A stretch of DNA of 64,000 bases from an uncultured Spirochaetota bacterium (lineage in GTDB: Bacteria > Spirochaetota > Spirochaetia > JAFGXN01). The number at the start of each line of letters is the position of its first letter. The first letter of the stretch is position 1. The stretch spans positions 372,001 to 436,000 of the forward strand of contig CALXKN010000001.1 in the NCBI GenBank assembly GCA_944388995.1. Reading direction: 5' to 3'. Both the position numbers and the translations under genes were made by a program. Positions 43,419 to 51,304 of this stretch are shown here, one piece after another. The notes beneath the pieces are model-generated. The model was given only the letters and a program-made list of their open reading frames with translations, was not told the origin of the DNA and did not search any database.

Positions 43419-44998
43419 TGTTTGTTTTCAACCGCCGCTTCGTCAACCGATTTTTTATAAAATGCAACGGAATCAATACGGACCGTATTGATTCCGTTCT
43501 TATCATGAGCAATATAAAGATAATAGGTTTCCCCGTCACCGGCCGTTGTGAAATCGATCCCTTTTTCCGATTCCCAAATATTTGTTCCGTTAAAGAAATA
43601 TTTCTTTGTCAAAGTCGAAAATTCAATGCCGACGGTGAACCACTTATCTGCCTCTATAAGGGATTGAATTTCTTTTCCGTCATTACCGTCCGAATAAGCC
43701 CGAACCCGCCACTGCTCGCCTTCTTCTCCCCATAAAAACTGATTTTTCCAGCCGCGGAAGTCATTCTCTGTTTCCGACGTCCCCAAACCGACGCCGACAC
43801 AGGCAGGTGAAAGCGTTTTGACTTTAACTTTAATTTCAGCGTAATCGGCTTTTTGACCGACAATCAGCGGATAAACGCGGTTTCCGCTTTTTCTGGTGTT
43901 AACCGTCTGAACCGTTAAAGCTCCGTTTCTGTCGTCGTAAGTTTCGTCAACGGTAACAGTAAAAGAAATTTCATCCGAGTTATCATGAGCTCCGCTGAAA
44001 ATGCCTCCGTTTTCAAAAACCTCGTTAAAATCAAATCCTTTAATCAGATCGTAATTTTTCCCGTCTCTTGCAACAGATCCCGGAATATTCGTCTTTTCGG
44101 CAAAATTGTTTACAGTGAGAATTTTTTCAATCTTTTTATCTCCGACCGTCGTAAATGTAAAAACGAATTCTTTTCCGGAAACCGACATATTCGTTTCGGG
44201 AAGACGCAATACACCGGAAGTGACATCATTCAGCGAATCGGGAAGAAACACCGCGCCGTCGGATACAGTCAACCCGGTTACAACCGCATCGGATGGCGAC
44301 AAAATAAAAGAAACGGGAATTTCGCTTCCTGAGAAGGCTTGCTCCACCTGTCCCCCGGAAGGAGAATTAAAGCCGACATCTGTTAAAGCGCCCGTTTTCT
44401 TTTCTTCAGCAGCCGAAAGCGTTAAAACGGTGTAATCGGCCTGCGCAAAAAGCTCTCCGGACGGAGTAAATGCCAAAATCTTAAATGTATAGCTTGTATT
44501 TTCGGATAATCCGCCGGCGGAAATGATATTGCCGTTTGTTTCGAGCTCCGAAACCCCGGAAGCGGCCGCCGTTACAAAAATAGGTTCGTCTCTCCCAACA
44601 GCACTGACAACAATCTGAACAGAAGAAGTGGTCAGCATCGATTCTCTGAAAACAAGCAGATCTCCGACCTCTTCTTTCGCTTTCCAAACAGCATATAATT
44701 TCAATCCGTAAAACGGAACTCTGACCTTTGCCCGATCAAAATAAACAACGTCACCTGTCGGCGCTTCCGACCATCCCTGAAAAACATAATCATTGGAGTA
44801 ATAAGCATTCGGTTTTATTGTTATTTGGATCCCCTCTTCAACGGTTTCGGGATTCATTTTCCCGAAGATAACGGCAGACTGACTGGGTCTGTTCGGCAGA
44901 TATTCGACGGTAACATACTTGATTTCACTGCAACCGTAAAAAAAGAGAACAGAAACTGCAAAAAAAACTTTTATTATTTTGATATTTATTTTTTTCAT
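43415..44998 (-). CDS. Large lipoprotein: InlB-like module plus LamG-like C-terminus
   Basis: 527 residues. The lipoprotein signal ends VLFFYGC. Residues about 25-110 form the InlB B-repeat-like module (KMNPETVEEGIQITI, YVFQGWSEAP, LKLYAVWKA). Residues 115-200 are fibronectin-like (TTSSVQIVVSAVGRDEPIFV). The C-terminal 200 residues (GVGLGTSETENDFRGW, WFTVGIEFSTLTKKYFFNG, VRIDSVAFYKK) read like a concanavalin/laminin-G jellyroll, suggesting glycan or ligand binding. This is a surface or periplasmic binding protein by architecture; no enzyme motif is seen. A TATAAT ends six bases before the ATG. Confidence 0.75.
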   Translation of the reverse strand: MKKINIKIIKVFFAVSVLFFYGCSEIKYVTVEYLPNRPSQSAVIFGKMNPETVEEGIQITIKPNAYYSNDYVFQGWSEAPTGDVVYFDRAKVRVPFYGLKLYAVWKAKEEVGDLLVFRESMLTTSSVQIVVSAVGRDEPIFVTAAASGVSELETNGNIISAGGLSENTSYTFKILAFTPSGELFAQADYTVLTLSAAEEKKTGALTDVGFNSPSGGQVEQAFSGSEIPVSFILSPSDAVVTGLTVSDGAVFLPDSLNDVTSGVLRLPETNMSVSGKEFVFTFTTVGDKKIEKILTVNNFAEKTNIPGSVARDGKNYDLIKGFDFNEVFENGGIFSGAHDNSDEISFTVTVDETYDDRNGALTVQTVNTRKSGNRVYPLIVGQKADYAEIKVKVKTLSPACVGVGLGTSETENDFRGWKNQFLWGEEGEQWRVRAYSDGNDGKEIQSLIEADKWFTVGIEFSTLTKKYFFNGTNIWESEKGIDFTTAGDGETYYLYIAHDKNGINTVRIDSVAFYKKSVDEAAVENKQ

Positions 44999-45004
44999 CA
45001 GTTT

Positions 45005-45013
45005 ATTATAACA
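45005..45013 (-). promoter_or_regulatory. Extended -10 promoter of lipoprotein pair, leaderless geometry
   Basis: TGTTATAAT on the minus strand, six bases, ATG at 44998; no good -35 box. Confidence 0.55.
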
Positions 45014-45094
45014 TAATTTAAGCGAAATACCACCTTTTTTTCTAATATTAAAATAATTTTACAATCTTTTCAATTTTTCTAAAACAAAACTGCC

Positions 45095-45186
45095 GCGCCG
45101 CCCCGTCTTGAATTCCTTTCAATTCAAAAAATTCCGGGCTGCCGAAATTTCCGGAAGAAAACGGCGGCGCTTTTCTTGTTTTTTTT
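45095..45186 (+). ncRNA. Candidate structured RNA ending in a T-tract
   Basis: An outer stem GCGCCGCC (45095-45102) / GGCGGCGC (45163-45170) encloses two hairpins: TTGAATT-CCTTTC-AATTCAA (45108-45127) and TTCCGG...CCGGAA (45132-45156). A T-rich tail TTTTCTTGTTTTTTTT follows. This is a three-way-junction layout with a terminator-like end on the plus strand. No plus-strand gene lies upstream that it could terminate. No known family is recognised and no firm promoter is seen. Confidence 0.45.
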
Positions 45187-45203
45187 GCCGAATTTTATAT
45201 AAT
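45176..45203 (+). promoter_or_regulatory. Promoter of sdhA-like operon, leaderless geometry
   Basis: TTGTTT (45176-45181), 16 bp, TATAAT (45198-45203), seven bases, ATG at 45211. The -35 region lies in the T-tract of the upstream RNA-like element. Confidence 0.5.
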
Positions 45204-45210
45204 TGATTCG

Positions 45211-46914
45211 ATGTTTCGGAATTCCCGCATGACGGTTTGTGATGTTCTGGTGATCGGCGGCGGTCTGGCCGGATTGTTGGCGGCGACGACGGCTGCCGAA
45301 TCCGGAAGAAAAACCGTTGCCGTTTCAAAAAATCACCCTCTCAGAAGCCACTCAACGGCGGCTGCCGGCGGAATCAATGCCGCGCTGACGGAAGAAGATA
45401 CGGTTCTGCACATTGAAGAGACTGTCGCCGCCGGCTGCGGCCTTTGCGACCGGAAAGCCGTCGAGCTTCTGTGCCGGGAGGCGGCCGCCGTCGTCAACCG
45501 CTTTCTGAGGAACGGAACTCCGTTTCAGTGGAATGAGGAACGCAACGAGCCGGAAGGGCGGCCGTTCGGCGCAATGAGCGCGCCGCGCACCCGTTTTGTC
45601 GGCGACCGCACCGGAGCGGCGCTGATGCAAACCGCTTTTGATCAGGCCGAAAGGGCGGGCGTCCGGTTCGAATATTCGGTTTTTTTAATTGATTTAATCA
45701 AAGACGGCAGCCGCATCGCCGGCGCTTACGGTATCCGCACGGAAACCGGCGCCGTTGAGGTTTTTTGGGCGGGCGCGGTGATTCTGGCTGCCGGAGGCGC
45801 CGGCGCTCTTTTCGACGTTACTTCCAACGGAATCGGTTCGACGGGAGACGGAGCCGCTATGGCTCTGCGCGCGGGAGTTCCGCTGCGCGATTGGGAACTG
45901 ATTCAGTTTCACCCGACCGGGTTGTATCCTTCAGGCTTTTTGATTTCGGAAGCGGCGCGCGGAGAAGGCGCCGTACTGCGCAATAAAGACATGGAAGCGT
46001 TTATGAGCCGCTGTCACGAAAAGGGCGATTTGGCGCCGCGTGACGCCGTAACGCGGGCGATCGTAACCGAATTGAAGTGCGGACGCGGTTTCGGCAAACG
46101 GGGAGACTTTGTTCTGCTTGACTGCCGCAATATTCCGTCCGAACGGCTCTCCGCCCGCCTTCCCGAATTGTGCGATTTGACGGAAACCGCCCTTCACATT
46201 CACCCGTCGACCCATTTGATTCCCGTCATTCCGACGGCGCACTACTTTATGGGAGGCGTTGCCTGCGACCTTGACGGACGGGCGCTGGACGGAATCGGTT
46301 TTCCCGTACCGGGACTTTACGCCGCCGGAGAATGCGCCTGTACCGGCGTTCACGGCGCCAACCGCGTCGGCGGCAACTCTCTTTTGGAGACCGTCGTTTT
46401 CGGCGCCCGCGCCGGAACAACCGCGGCCGCCGAATGTACCGGTTCAAAAGCTCTTTCCCCGCCGCCGGAAGCAACCGCAGCCGAAGCGGCCGCCTCTCTC
46501 AACGAACGGCTGACTCCATTCCTGAACACCGGCGAAACCGGCCGCAGACCGGCGGAAACACCGCTTGACTGCCGCCGCGAACTGAAAGAAATCATGTCGG
46601 CATACTGCGGCACAACGCATACCACCGTCCGGCACAAACAAGGAGCCGCAAAACTGGCGCTTTTAAACCGACGCTTCGCCCGCTGCCGCCTGAAAACCGA
46701 TCCCGGACGGCCGTACAATACCGAATTAAAAGATTTTTTGGAGACGGAAAACCTGCTTTTCCTTGCGGAAGCCCTTTTTTCCGCCGCAGAAGAACGCAGC
46801 GAATCGATCGGCGCCTTCTGCCGCGAAGATCAACTCTACGCAGGAGCAACGCCGTACCATACCGCAACCGAGTGGCGTAAAGGCCGTTTTCTTACGGAAC
46901 GGAGACCTTTGTGA
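45211..46914 (+). CDS. Fumarate reductase/succinate dehydrogenase flavoprotein subunit
   Basis: 567 residues. The FAD dinucleotide motif is DVLVIGGGLAGLLAATTAAE. HPLRSHSTAAAGGINAAL carries a His at residue 47, the covalent FAD site of SdhA/FrdA; L-aspartate oxidase (NadB) lacks it. The active-site region (QFHPTGLYPSGFLISEAARG) and the Arg-containing HGANRVGGNSLLETVVFGAR are typical. There is no Tat signal, so it is cytoplasmic. It is followed by an iron-sulfur subunit and a CCG-domain subunit, and by no cytochrome b anchor. The direction of catalysis is uncertain; fumarate reduction is likely in an anaerobe. Confidence 0.9.
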   Translation: MFRNSRMTVCDVLVIGGGLAGLLAATTAAESGRKTVAVSKNHPLRSHSTAAAGGINAALTEEDTVLHIEETVAAGCGLCDRKAVELLCREAAAVVNRFLRNGTPFQWNEERNEPEGRPFGAMSAPRTRFVGDRTGAALMQTAFDQAERAGVRFEYSVFLIDLIKDGSRIAGAYGIRTETGAVEVFWAGAVILAAGGAGALFDVTSNGIGSTGDGAAMALRAGVPLRDWELIQFHPTGLYPSGFLISEAARGEGAVLRNKDMEAFMSRCHEKGDLAPRDAVTRAIVTELKCGRGFGKRGDFVLLDCRNIPSERLSARLPELCDLTETALHIHPSTHLIPVIPTAHYFMGGVACDLDGRALDGIGFPVPGLYAAGECACTGVHGANRVGGNSLLETVVFGARAGTTAAAECTGSKALSPPPEATAAEAAASLNERLTPFLNTGETGRRPAETPLDCRRELKEIMSAYCGTTHTTVRHKQGAAKLALLNRRFARCRLKTDPGRPYNTELKDFLETENLLFLAEALFSAAEERSESIGAFCREDQLYAGATPYHTATEWRKGRFLTERRPL

Positions 46915-47777
46915 CGATTTTACGCATTTACCGCAGCGAAGGAAATTACGATATTCACCATCTCGATATCAAACCGGAAACGAAACTGCTGACTCTTTTC
47001 GAACAAATCCGCACCAAAATCGATTCGTCCTTCGCTTTTTCCTCCGAATGCCGCCGCGGAATCTGCGGCAGCTGCGCCGTCAAAGTCAACGGTATTCCCG
47101 TTTTGGCGTGCAAAGCGGAAATCGGAAGCTTCCGGTCGGGAGTCCTGCGCATTGAACCGCTCAACTCCGCCGCTCCGAAAATCGATCTGCTTTCCGACTT
47201 TGAACCTTTTTTCCGCTCCTTTTCCCGCTTTCCCGAATTTCCGCCGCCCGACGGAGGGCTCACGCGCCACTGCGAACCCTCCGACGCTCTCCGCTGCACG
47301 CAATGCGGAATCTGTTTTTACAGCTGTCCTTCGGTCGCCTCCGACGACGGATTTGCCGGTCCCGCCGCGATTGTCAAAGCCGAACGTTTCCTTTCCGATC
47401 CGGCAGACCGCCTTACCCGTCCGCAGCTGGAAGCGGCGGCGGAAAATGTCTATCAGTGCGTTAAATGCTTCCGCTGCGAAGAGTACTGTCCGCGCGGACT
47501 GAAACCAGAACATTCGGTCGAAGCGGTCCGCCGCCGTTGTCTGACGCTGCCGGAAGATTCCCTCGGAACGATTCATACCAAAGCGTTGTTTGATTCGATT
47601 TTTCACTACGGAAAAATCAACGAAGTGTTTACCGCCCGCTACATTTTCGGATTCTGCGGTTCCCTGCCATTAATTTTATCGGGAATACCGTTTCTGCTGA
47701 AACGGCGCGTGCGGATCCGTCCCGTCTTTTCGAAAAACATCCGCGAAATCAGGCAGCTGCTGGAGGCAGACGAATAA
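46911..47777 (+). CDS. Fumarate reductase/succinate dehydrogenase iron-sulfur subunit
   Basis: 288 residues, starting at a GTG that overlaps the sdhA-like stop (GTGA). The N-terminal plant-ferredoxin domain has CRRGICGSCAVKVNGIPVLAC for the [2Fe-2S] cluster; the C-terminal part has CTQCGICFYSCP and CVKCFRCEEYCPRG for the [3Fe-4S]/[4Fe-4S] clusters. It passes electrons between the flavoprotein and the CCG-domain subunit. The last 50 residues include a hydrophobic patch (GSLPLILSGIPFLL) that could help membrane contact. Confidence 0.92.
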   Translation: MTILRIYRSEGNYDIHHLDIKPETKLLTLFEQIRTKIDSSFAFSSECRRGICGSCAVKVNGIPVLACKAEIGSFRSGVLRIEPLNSAAPKIDLLSDFEPFFRSFSRFPEFPPPDGGLTRHCEPSDALRCTQCGICFYSCPSVASDDGFAGPAAIVKAERFLSDPADRLTRPQLEAAAENVYQCVKCFRCEEYCPRGLKPEHSVEAVRRRCLTLPEDSLGTIHTKALFDSIFHYGKINEVFTARYIFGFCGSLPLILSGIPFLLKRRVRIRPVFSKNIREIRQLLEADE

Positions 47778-48559
47778 TGGAAACGGTTGTCTTTTTTCCC
47801 GGTTGTATGCCTGTTTCCATCGCCCGTCACCAATACCGGGCGGAACGGAAACTGCTGAAAAAACTCGATATTCCGTTTACCGAATGTCCCGAATTTTCCT
47901 GCTGCGGAGGCGGGCATCTGCAGGACGCCGACGAGATGAAATTCTTCGCTCTCAACGCCCGCAATCTTGTTTACGCCGAACGGAACGGACGCCTTCTTAT
48001 CACCGGCTGTTCCACCTGCTATCAAAATCTGGTGCGGACTGCCGAAGCCTTAAAAGACGAAACGCTGCGCGGACAAATCAACCGGCGGCTGAATGCGGCC
48101 GGCCTCGACGACTACCGCGGCGTCATCGAAATCCGCCATATTCTGAATTTCCTTGCCTCGTCTGAAATCTTTTCCCTGCTGGAAAATCTTGTCGTCCGCC
48201 GCAAAAAACAGAACATGATGCCGTTTTACGGCTGCCACATCAAACGCCCCTCGGCGCTGCTTCCCGAAAATCCCGACGGCAGCCTTGAAAAACTGCTGAC
48301 GCTTTGCGGCGTCTTCGTCCGGCCGATGCGCGATCCGTATGTCTGCTGCGGATTCCACGGACAAATCACTTCTCCGAAAACTTCGGCTTCACTGACCGAC
48401 GCCATCCTCAGCGAAGCGGCCGAACAGCAGTGCGGGGCCGTCGTCACCGTCTGTCCGCTGTGCGCGTTCAACATCGAAAGCCGCTCCCTGCAAAACGGCC
48501 GCGCCAACCGGCCTCAAATCATTCCCGTCGAAGAGGTGCTGCTGAAGTCAATGAAATAG
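47777..48559 (+). CDS. CCG-domain (HdrB/SdhE-like) subunit of fumarate reductase
   Basis: 260 residues, starting at TAATG with GGAGG upstream. It contains two cysteine-rich CCG domains: FPGCMP, ECPEFSCCGGG and TGCSTC in the first; YGCHIK, YVCCGFHG and CPLCAFN in the second. In heterodisulfide reductase subunit B and in SdhE/MfrE/TfrB proteins such domains bind non-cubane [4Fe-4S] clusters. It replaces the heme-b membrane anchor of classical complex II. The donor could be a methylmenaquinol or a thiol; neither can be decided from sequence. The 3' end overlaps the convergent hemerythrin gene by 41 bases. Confidence 0.85.
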   Translation: METVVFFPGCMPVSIARHQYRAERKLLKKLDIPFTECPEFSCCGGGHLQDADEMKFFALNARNLVYAERNGRLLITGCSTCYQNLVRTAEALKDETLRGQINRRLNAAGLDDYRGVIEIRHILNFLASSEIFSLLENLVVRRKKQNMMPFYGCHIKRPSALLPENPDGSLEKLLTLCGVFVRPMRDPYVCCGFHGQITSPKTSASLTDAILSEAAEQQCGAVVTVCPLCAFNIESRSLQNGRANRPQIIPVEEVLLKSMK

Positions 48560-49031
48560 CCGAACCGGCGGCCGGCTGCGTCAGATCTCCGGCTGAAATT
48601 CTTCCGTTCGGTAAGACTTTTTGATTGTCTTTCTTATTTATCAAATATCGGGCATATCCTCTGTCAAAGCGGATCACGTGCTGAATGATCCAGGTACTGG
48701 CCGCATGAGCAATCCTGATGGCGTTCAACGACGCTCCGATTTTTGTTTTTTCGGCAACCATTTTTTTTACCGTCTCCGTAAATTCAATATGAGCCTTGAT
48801 GTGTTCCCGAAGAAACGGATAATCTGTTCCGATAAAAGCTTTTTCTTCGGATCGAAAGTGATATTGAGTATAATCATACAATTCTCCCAAAACCCGATCA
48901 ATGAACACCTCGTCATTTGATTTTTCCGTTTTCATAGCTTCCAAGATTTCGTTGACTAAATCAAACAGTTTTTGGTGCTGACGGTCCAGCTCTTCGTTAC
49001 AGACTGAAAATCTCTCTTTCCATTCAAGCAT
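48519..49031 (-). CDS. Bacteriohemerythrin
   Basis: 170 residues. The di-iron ligands are complete: ELDRQHQKLF, YHFRSEEKAF, HIKAHIEF and HVIRFDRGYARYL give five His, one Glu and one Asp on a four-helix bundle. It binds O2 reversibly, and in anaerobes often serves oxygen sensing or delivery. The usual domain ends near residue 136; the last 34 residues (GRISAGDLTQPAAGS onward) are low-complexity and partly antisense to the CCG-subunit gene, so the tail may be a recent extension. AAGAGGAAAG precedes the ATG, with TGATATAAT about 43 bases upstream. Confidence 0.92.
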   Translation of the reverse strand: MLEWKERFSVCNEELDRQHQKLFDLVNEILEAMKTEKSNDEVFIDRVLGELYDYTQYHFRSEEKAFIGTDYPFLREHIKAHIEFTETVKKMVAEKTKIGASLNAIRIAHAASTWIIQHVIRFDRGYARYLINKKDNQKVLPNGRISAGDLTQPAAGSAISLTSAAPLRRE

Positions 49032-49213
49032 CGTATTCTTTCCTCTTGTTTTTTTTTATTTATCTTAGTTTAAATTATATCACAGAATTTTTAAATGTGC
49101 GAATTTTTTGTACTTAGATTCAAATTTTTATAAATATTGAAATCTTAAAGATTTTCTCTGGGCTCATTCTCTCTGTAAAAAGTTAAATTTTTTCTTAAAA
49201 ACATTACTTCCGG

Positions 49214-49431
49214 CATTAATCGCTGCATAAGGTAAAGCCGGAAAGCGGCGGATCCGCCAAAGAGACGGAACGCCGGCCGAAGGCGCGAGGGATTGAAGCG
49301 CAAATGAGCGGCCGATGGAAAGGCGGCGCGGGGTAAAGCGGCAGCTTTGCCGGGTGGAAATCGCAGGAGGCCGCGAATTGCAGCGGAAAGCCCGGCGCGC
49401 ACCGCAGGTGCGCGCGCGCCCGAAAAGAAAA
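49214..49431. repeat. GC-rich hairpin element upstream of aspS
   Basis: About 200 bases of much higher GC than the flanks, with the palindrome GGCGGATCCGCC, a stem GGTAAAGC-GGCA-GCTTTGCC (around 49333-49352) and GCGCACC-GCA-GGTGCGC followed by a GCGCGC run near 49400. Recurrent pieces of the type GGAAAGC and GATTTCCACC/CTTTCCGC on the minus strand suggest a degenerate, repeated unit. No inverted ends or transposase are seen. Confidence 0.45.
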
Positions 49432-49439
49432 TTCTATGC

Positions 49440-49468
49440 TGTACAAACTCGCCCGAATGTGTTATTTT
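49440..49468 (+). promoter_or_regulatory. aspS promoter, leaderless geometry
   Basis: TGTACA (49440-49445), 17 bp, TATTTT (49463-49468), six bases, ATG at 49475. Confidence 0.5.
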
Positions 49469-49474
49469 CAATGC

Positions 49475-51253
49475 ATGGAAAGTTATCAGCGAACACATTC
49501 GTGCGGTGAGTTGACAGCCGCCGATATTGGAAAAAAGGTCATTCTCAACGGTTGGGTTTTTAAACTGCGCAACCACGGCGGTCTTTTTTTTATCAATTTG
49601 AGGGATCGTTTCGGCGTAACGCAGACGGTGATTGACGACGGCGCTCCGGAACGGCTGCGCGGGGCGGCGGCTTCGTTAAAATTCGAGTGCTGTATTGCCG
49701 TTTGCGGAACGGTCCGCCCACGGCCGGATTCCATGGTGAATCCGCAGATGCCGACGGGGGAAATTGAGGTGGCGGCGGAGGAGATCGTTGTGCTCAACGG
49801 CTGCGACACGCTTCCGTTTATGATTGACGAAGAAGAAACTCAGGCCAAAGAGGATTTGCGCCTGCGTTACCGTTTTCTGGATTTACGTAGCGGCGGAATG
49901 CAGTCGCGCATTGCGCTGCGGCACAAAACCGCGTTTGCCGTTCGCGAATTTCTGAACGGGGAAGGTTTTTTTGAAATCGAGACTCCGACTTTCATCAAAT
50001 CGACGCCCGAAGGTGCGCGCGATTTTCTTGTTCCGTCGCGTATTCATAAAGGAAAATTCTACGCACTTCCGCAAAGTCCGCAGCTTTACAAACAGCTGCT
50101 GATGGTTTCGGGGTTCGATAAATATTTTCAAATTGCCCGCTGTTACCGCGACGAAGACGCGCGCGGCGACCGTCAGCCGGAATTTACGCAAATCGATATG
50201 GAGATGAGCTTTGTTTCGGCGGAAGACGTTTATTCGGTGACGGAACGGATGATGAAGCACGTCTTCAAAAAAGCGCTGAATGTTGATTTACCGACGCCGT
50301 TTCCCCGCATTCCGTACGCGCAAGCGATGAACCTTTACGGCAGCGACAAGCCGGAACTGCGGTTCGATATGACTTTTGTCGATTTTACCGAAGCGGCGCG
50401 CAATTGTTCGTTTTCGGTGTTCCGTAATGCCGTCGAAGAGGGCGGAACGGTCAAACTTTTGATCGTTCCCGGAGCTGCCGAGGCTTACTCGCGGAAGAAA
50501 ATTTCCGAATTGGAAGAGACCGCCAAAATTTACGGAGCGCCCGGGTTGGCGTGGATGAAGGCGACCGAAAACGGGCTGGAAGGCGGCATTTCCAAATTTT
50601 TCGAAAACGACGGTTCCGTTTCCGCCGGCCGGCTGGGTTTTAAAGCGGGCGATCTGCTGCTTTTTTCGGCGGGTCCGTTCAAAACCGCTGTGACCGCGTT
50701 GGGCGCTGTCCGGCTGCGGTTGGGAAAGGATCTCGGCCTTATTGATCCGAACCGTTTTTCTTTTTGCTGGATTAACGATTTTCCGCTTTTTGAATGGAAT
50801 GAAGAGGAGCGGAAATGGGATCCCGCCCACCATATGTTCACAATGCCGAAGGAAAAATACCTGGCGACAATGGAAGAGAATCCGGGCGAGGTCATCGGCG
50901 ACTTGTACGATTTGGTGTGCAACGGTTACGAACTTGCCTCCGGATCGATTCGTATTCACGATCCCGCTGTTCAAAAACGAATTTTTAAGATCGTCGGTTT
51001 TTCGGAGGAACAGGCCGAAGAGAAATTCGGTTTTCTGCTAAACGCATTCCGTTACGGCGCGCCTCCCCACGGCGGCATTGCACCCGGACTGGATCGGCTG
51101 GTGATGATTATGGCGGGAAAAGATTCCATTAAAGAGGTGATTGCCTTCCCGAAGAACAACGTCATGGCGTCGCCGATGGACGGTTCCCCGTCGCCTGTTG
51201 ACGCCGCACAGCTGAAAGAGTTGGGGCTGTCCGTTACCGAAAAAGAAGCCTGA
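49475..51253 (+). CDS. aspS: Aspartyl-tRNA synthetase
   Basis: 592 residues, bacterial length. The N-terminal OB-fold anticodon domain (KKVILNGWVFKLRNHGGLFF) is followed by class II motif 1 (FLNGEGFFEIETPTFIKSTP), motif 2 (FQIARCYRDEDARGDRQPEF), a GAD insertion (about residues 300-410, KLLIVPGAAEAYSRKKISEL) and motif 3 (GIAPGLDRLVMIMAG). The flipping-loop and QSPQLYKQ block are intact. It charges tRNA-Asp. The ATG at 49475 (MESYQRTHSCGEL) begins the conserved domain and lies six bases after the -10 box; upstream in-frame starts are rejected. Confidence 0.95.
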   Translation: MESYQRTHSCGELTAADIGKKVILNGWVFKLRNHGGLFFINLRDRFGVTQTVIDDGAPERLRGAAASLKFECCIAVCGTVRPRPDSMVNPQMPTGEIEVAAEEIVVLNGCDTLPFMIDEEETQAKEDLRLRYRFLDLRSGGMQSRIALRHKTAFAVREFLNGEGFFEIETPTFIKSTPEGARDFLVPSRIHKGKFYALPQSPQLYKQLLMVSGFDKYFQIARCYRDEDARGDRQPEFTQIDMEMSFVSAEDVYSVTERMMKHVFKKALNVDLPTPFPRIPYAQAMNLYGSDKPELRFDMTFVDFTEAARNCSFSVFRNAVEEGGTVKLLIVPGAAEAYSRKKISELEETAKIYGAPGLAWMKATENGLEGGISKFFENDGSVSAGRLGFKAGDLLLFSAGPFKTAVTALGAVRLRLGKDLGLIDPNRFSFCWINDFPLFEWNEEERKWDPAHHMFTMPKEKYLATMEENPGEVIGDLYDLVCNGYELASGSIRIHDPAVQKRIFKIVGFSEEQAEEKFGFLLNAFRYGAPPHGGIAPGLDRLVMIMAGKDSIKEVIAFPKNNVMASPMDGSPSPVDAAQLKELGLSVTEKEA

Positions 51254-51279
51254 ACCCGGCGGCGGCGCGCTCAGGCTTC
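51245..51279. terminator. Hairpin at convergent aspS/galU junction
   Basis: GAAGCCTGA (51245-51253) pairs with TCAGGCTTC (51271-51279); the left arm includes the aspS stop. No T-tract follows, so termination is only suggested. Confidence 0.4.
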
Positions 51280-51304
51280 GGCCGCCGCCCGCCGGACGGA
51301 GCGC

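Larger units (their letters stand above)
49032..49474. other. Gene-free stretch
   Basis: The longest gap in the window. Left part (to about 49200) is AT-rich and holds the hemerythrin promoter (extended -10 at 49074-49082, minus). The right part is the GC-rich hairpin element described separately, then the aspS promoter. Open frames across the GC-rich part on both strands are compositional and resemble no protein. Confidence 0.6.

Noticed and set aside
45211-46914. L-aspartate oxidase (NadB) as identity of the flavoprotein
   Set aside because: The covalent-FAD His is present in LRSHSTAAAGGINA and the gene is followed by iron-sulfur and CCG subunits, so it is an SdhA/FrdA-type protein.
49145-49576. 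Minus-strand open frame across the GC-rich element before aspS
   Set aside because: It overlaps the aspS start antisense, has biased composition and no recognisable domain.
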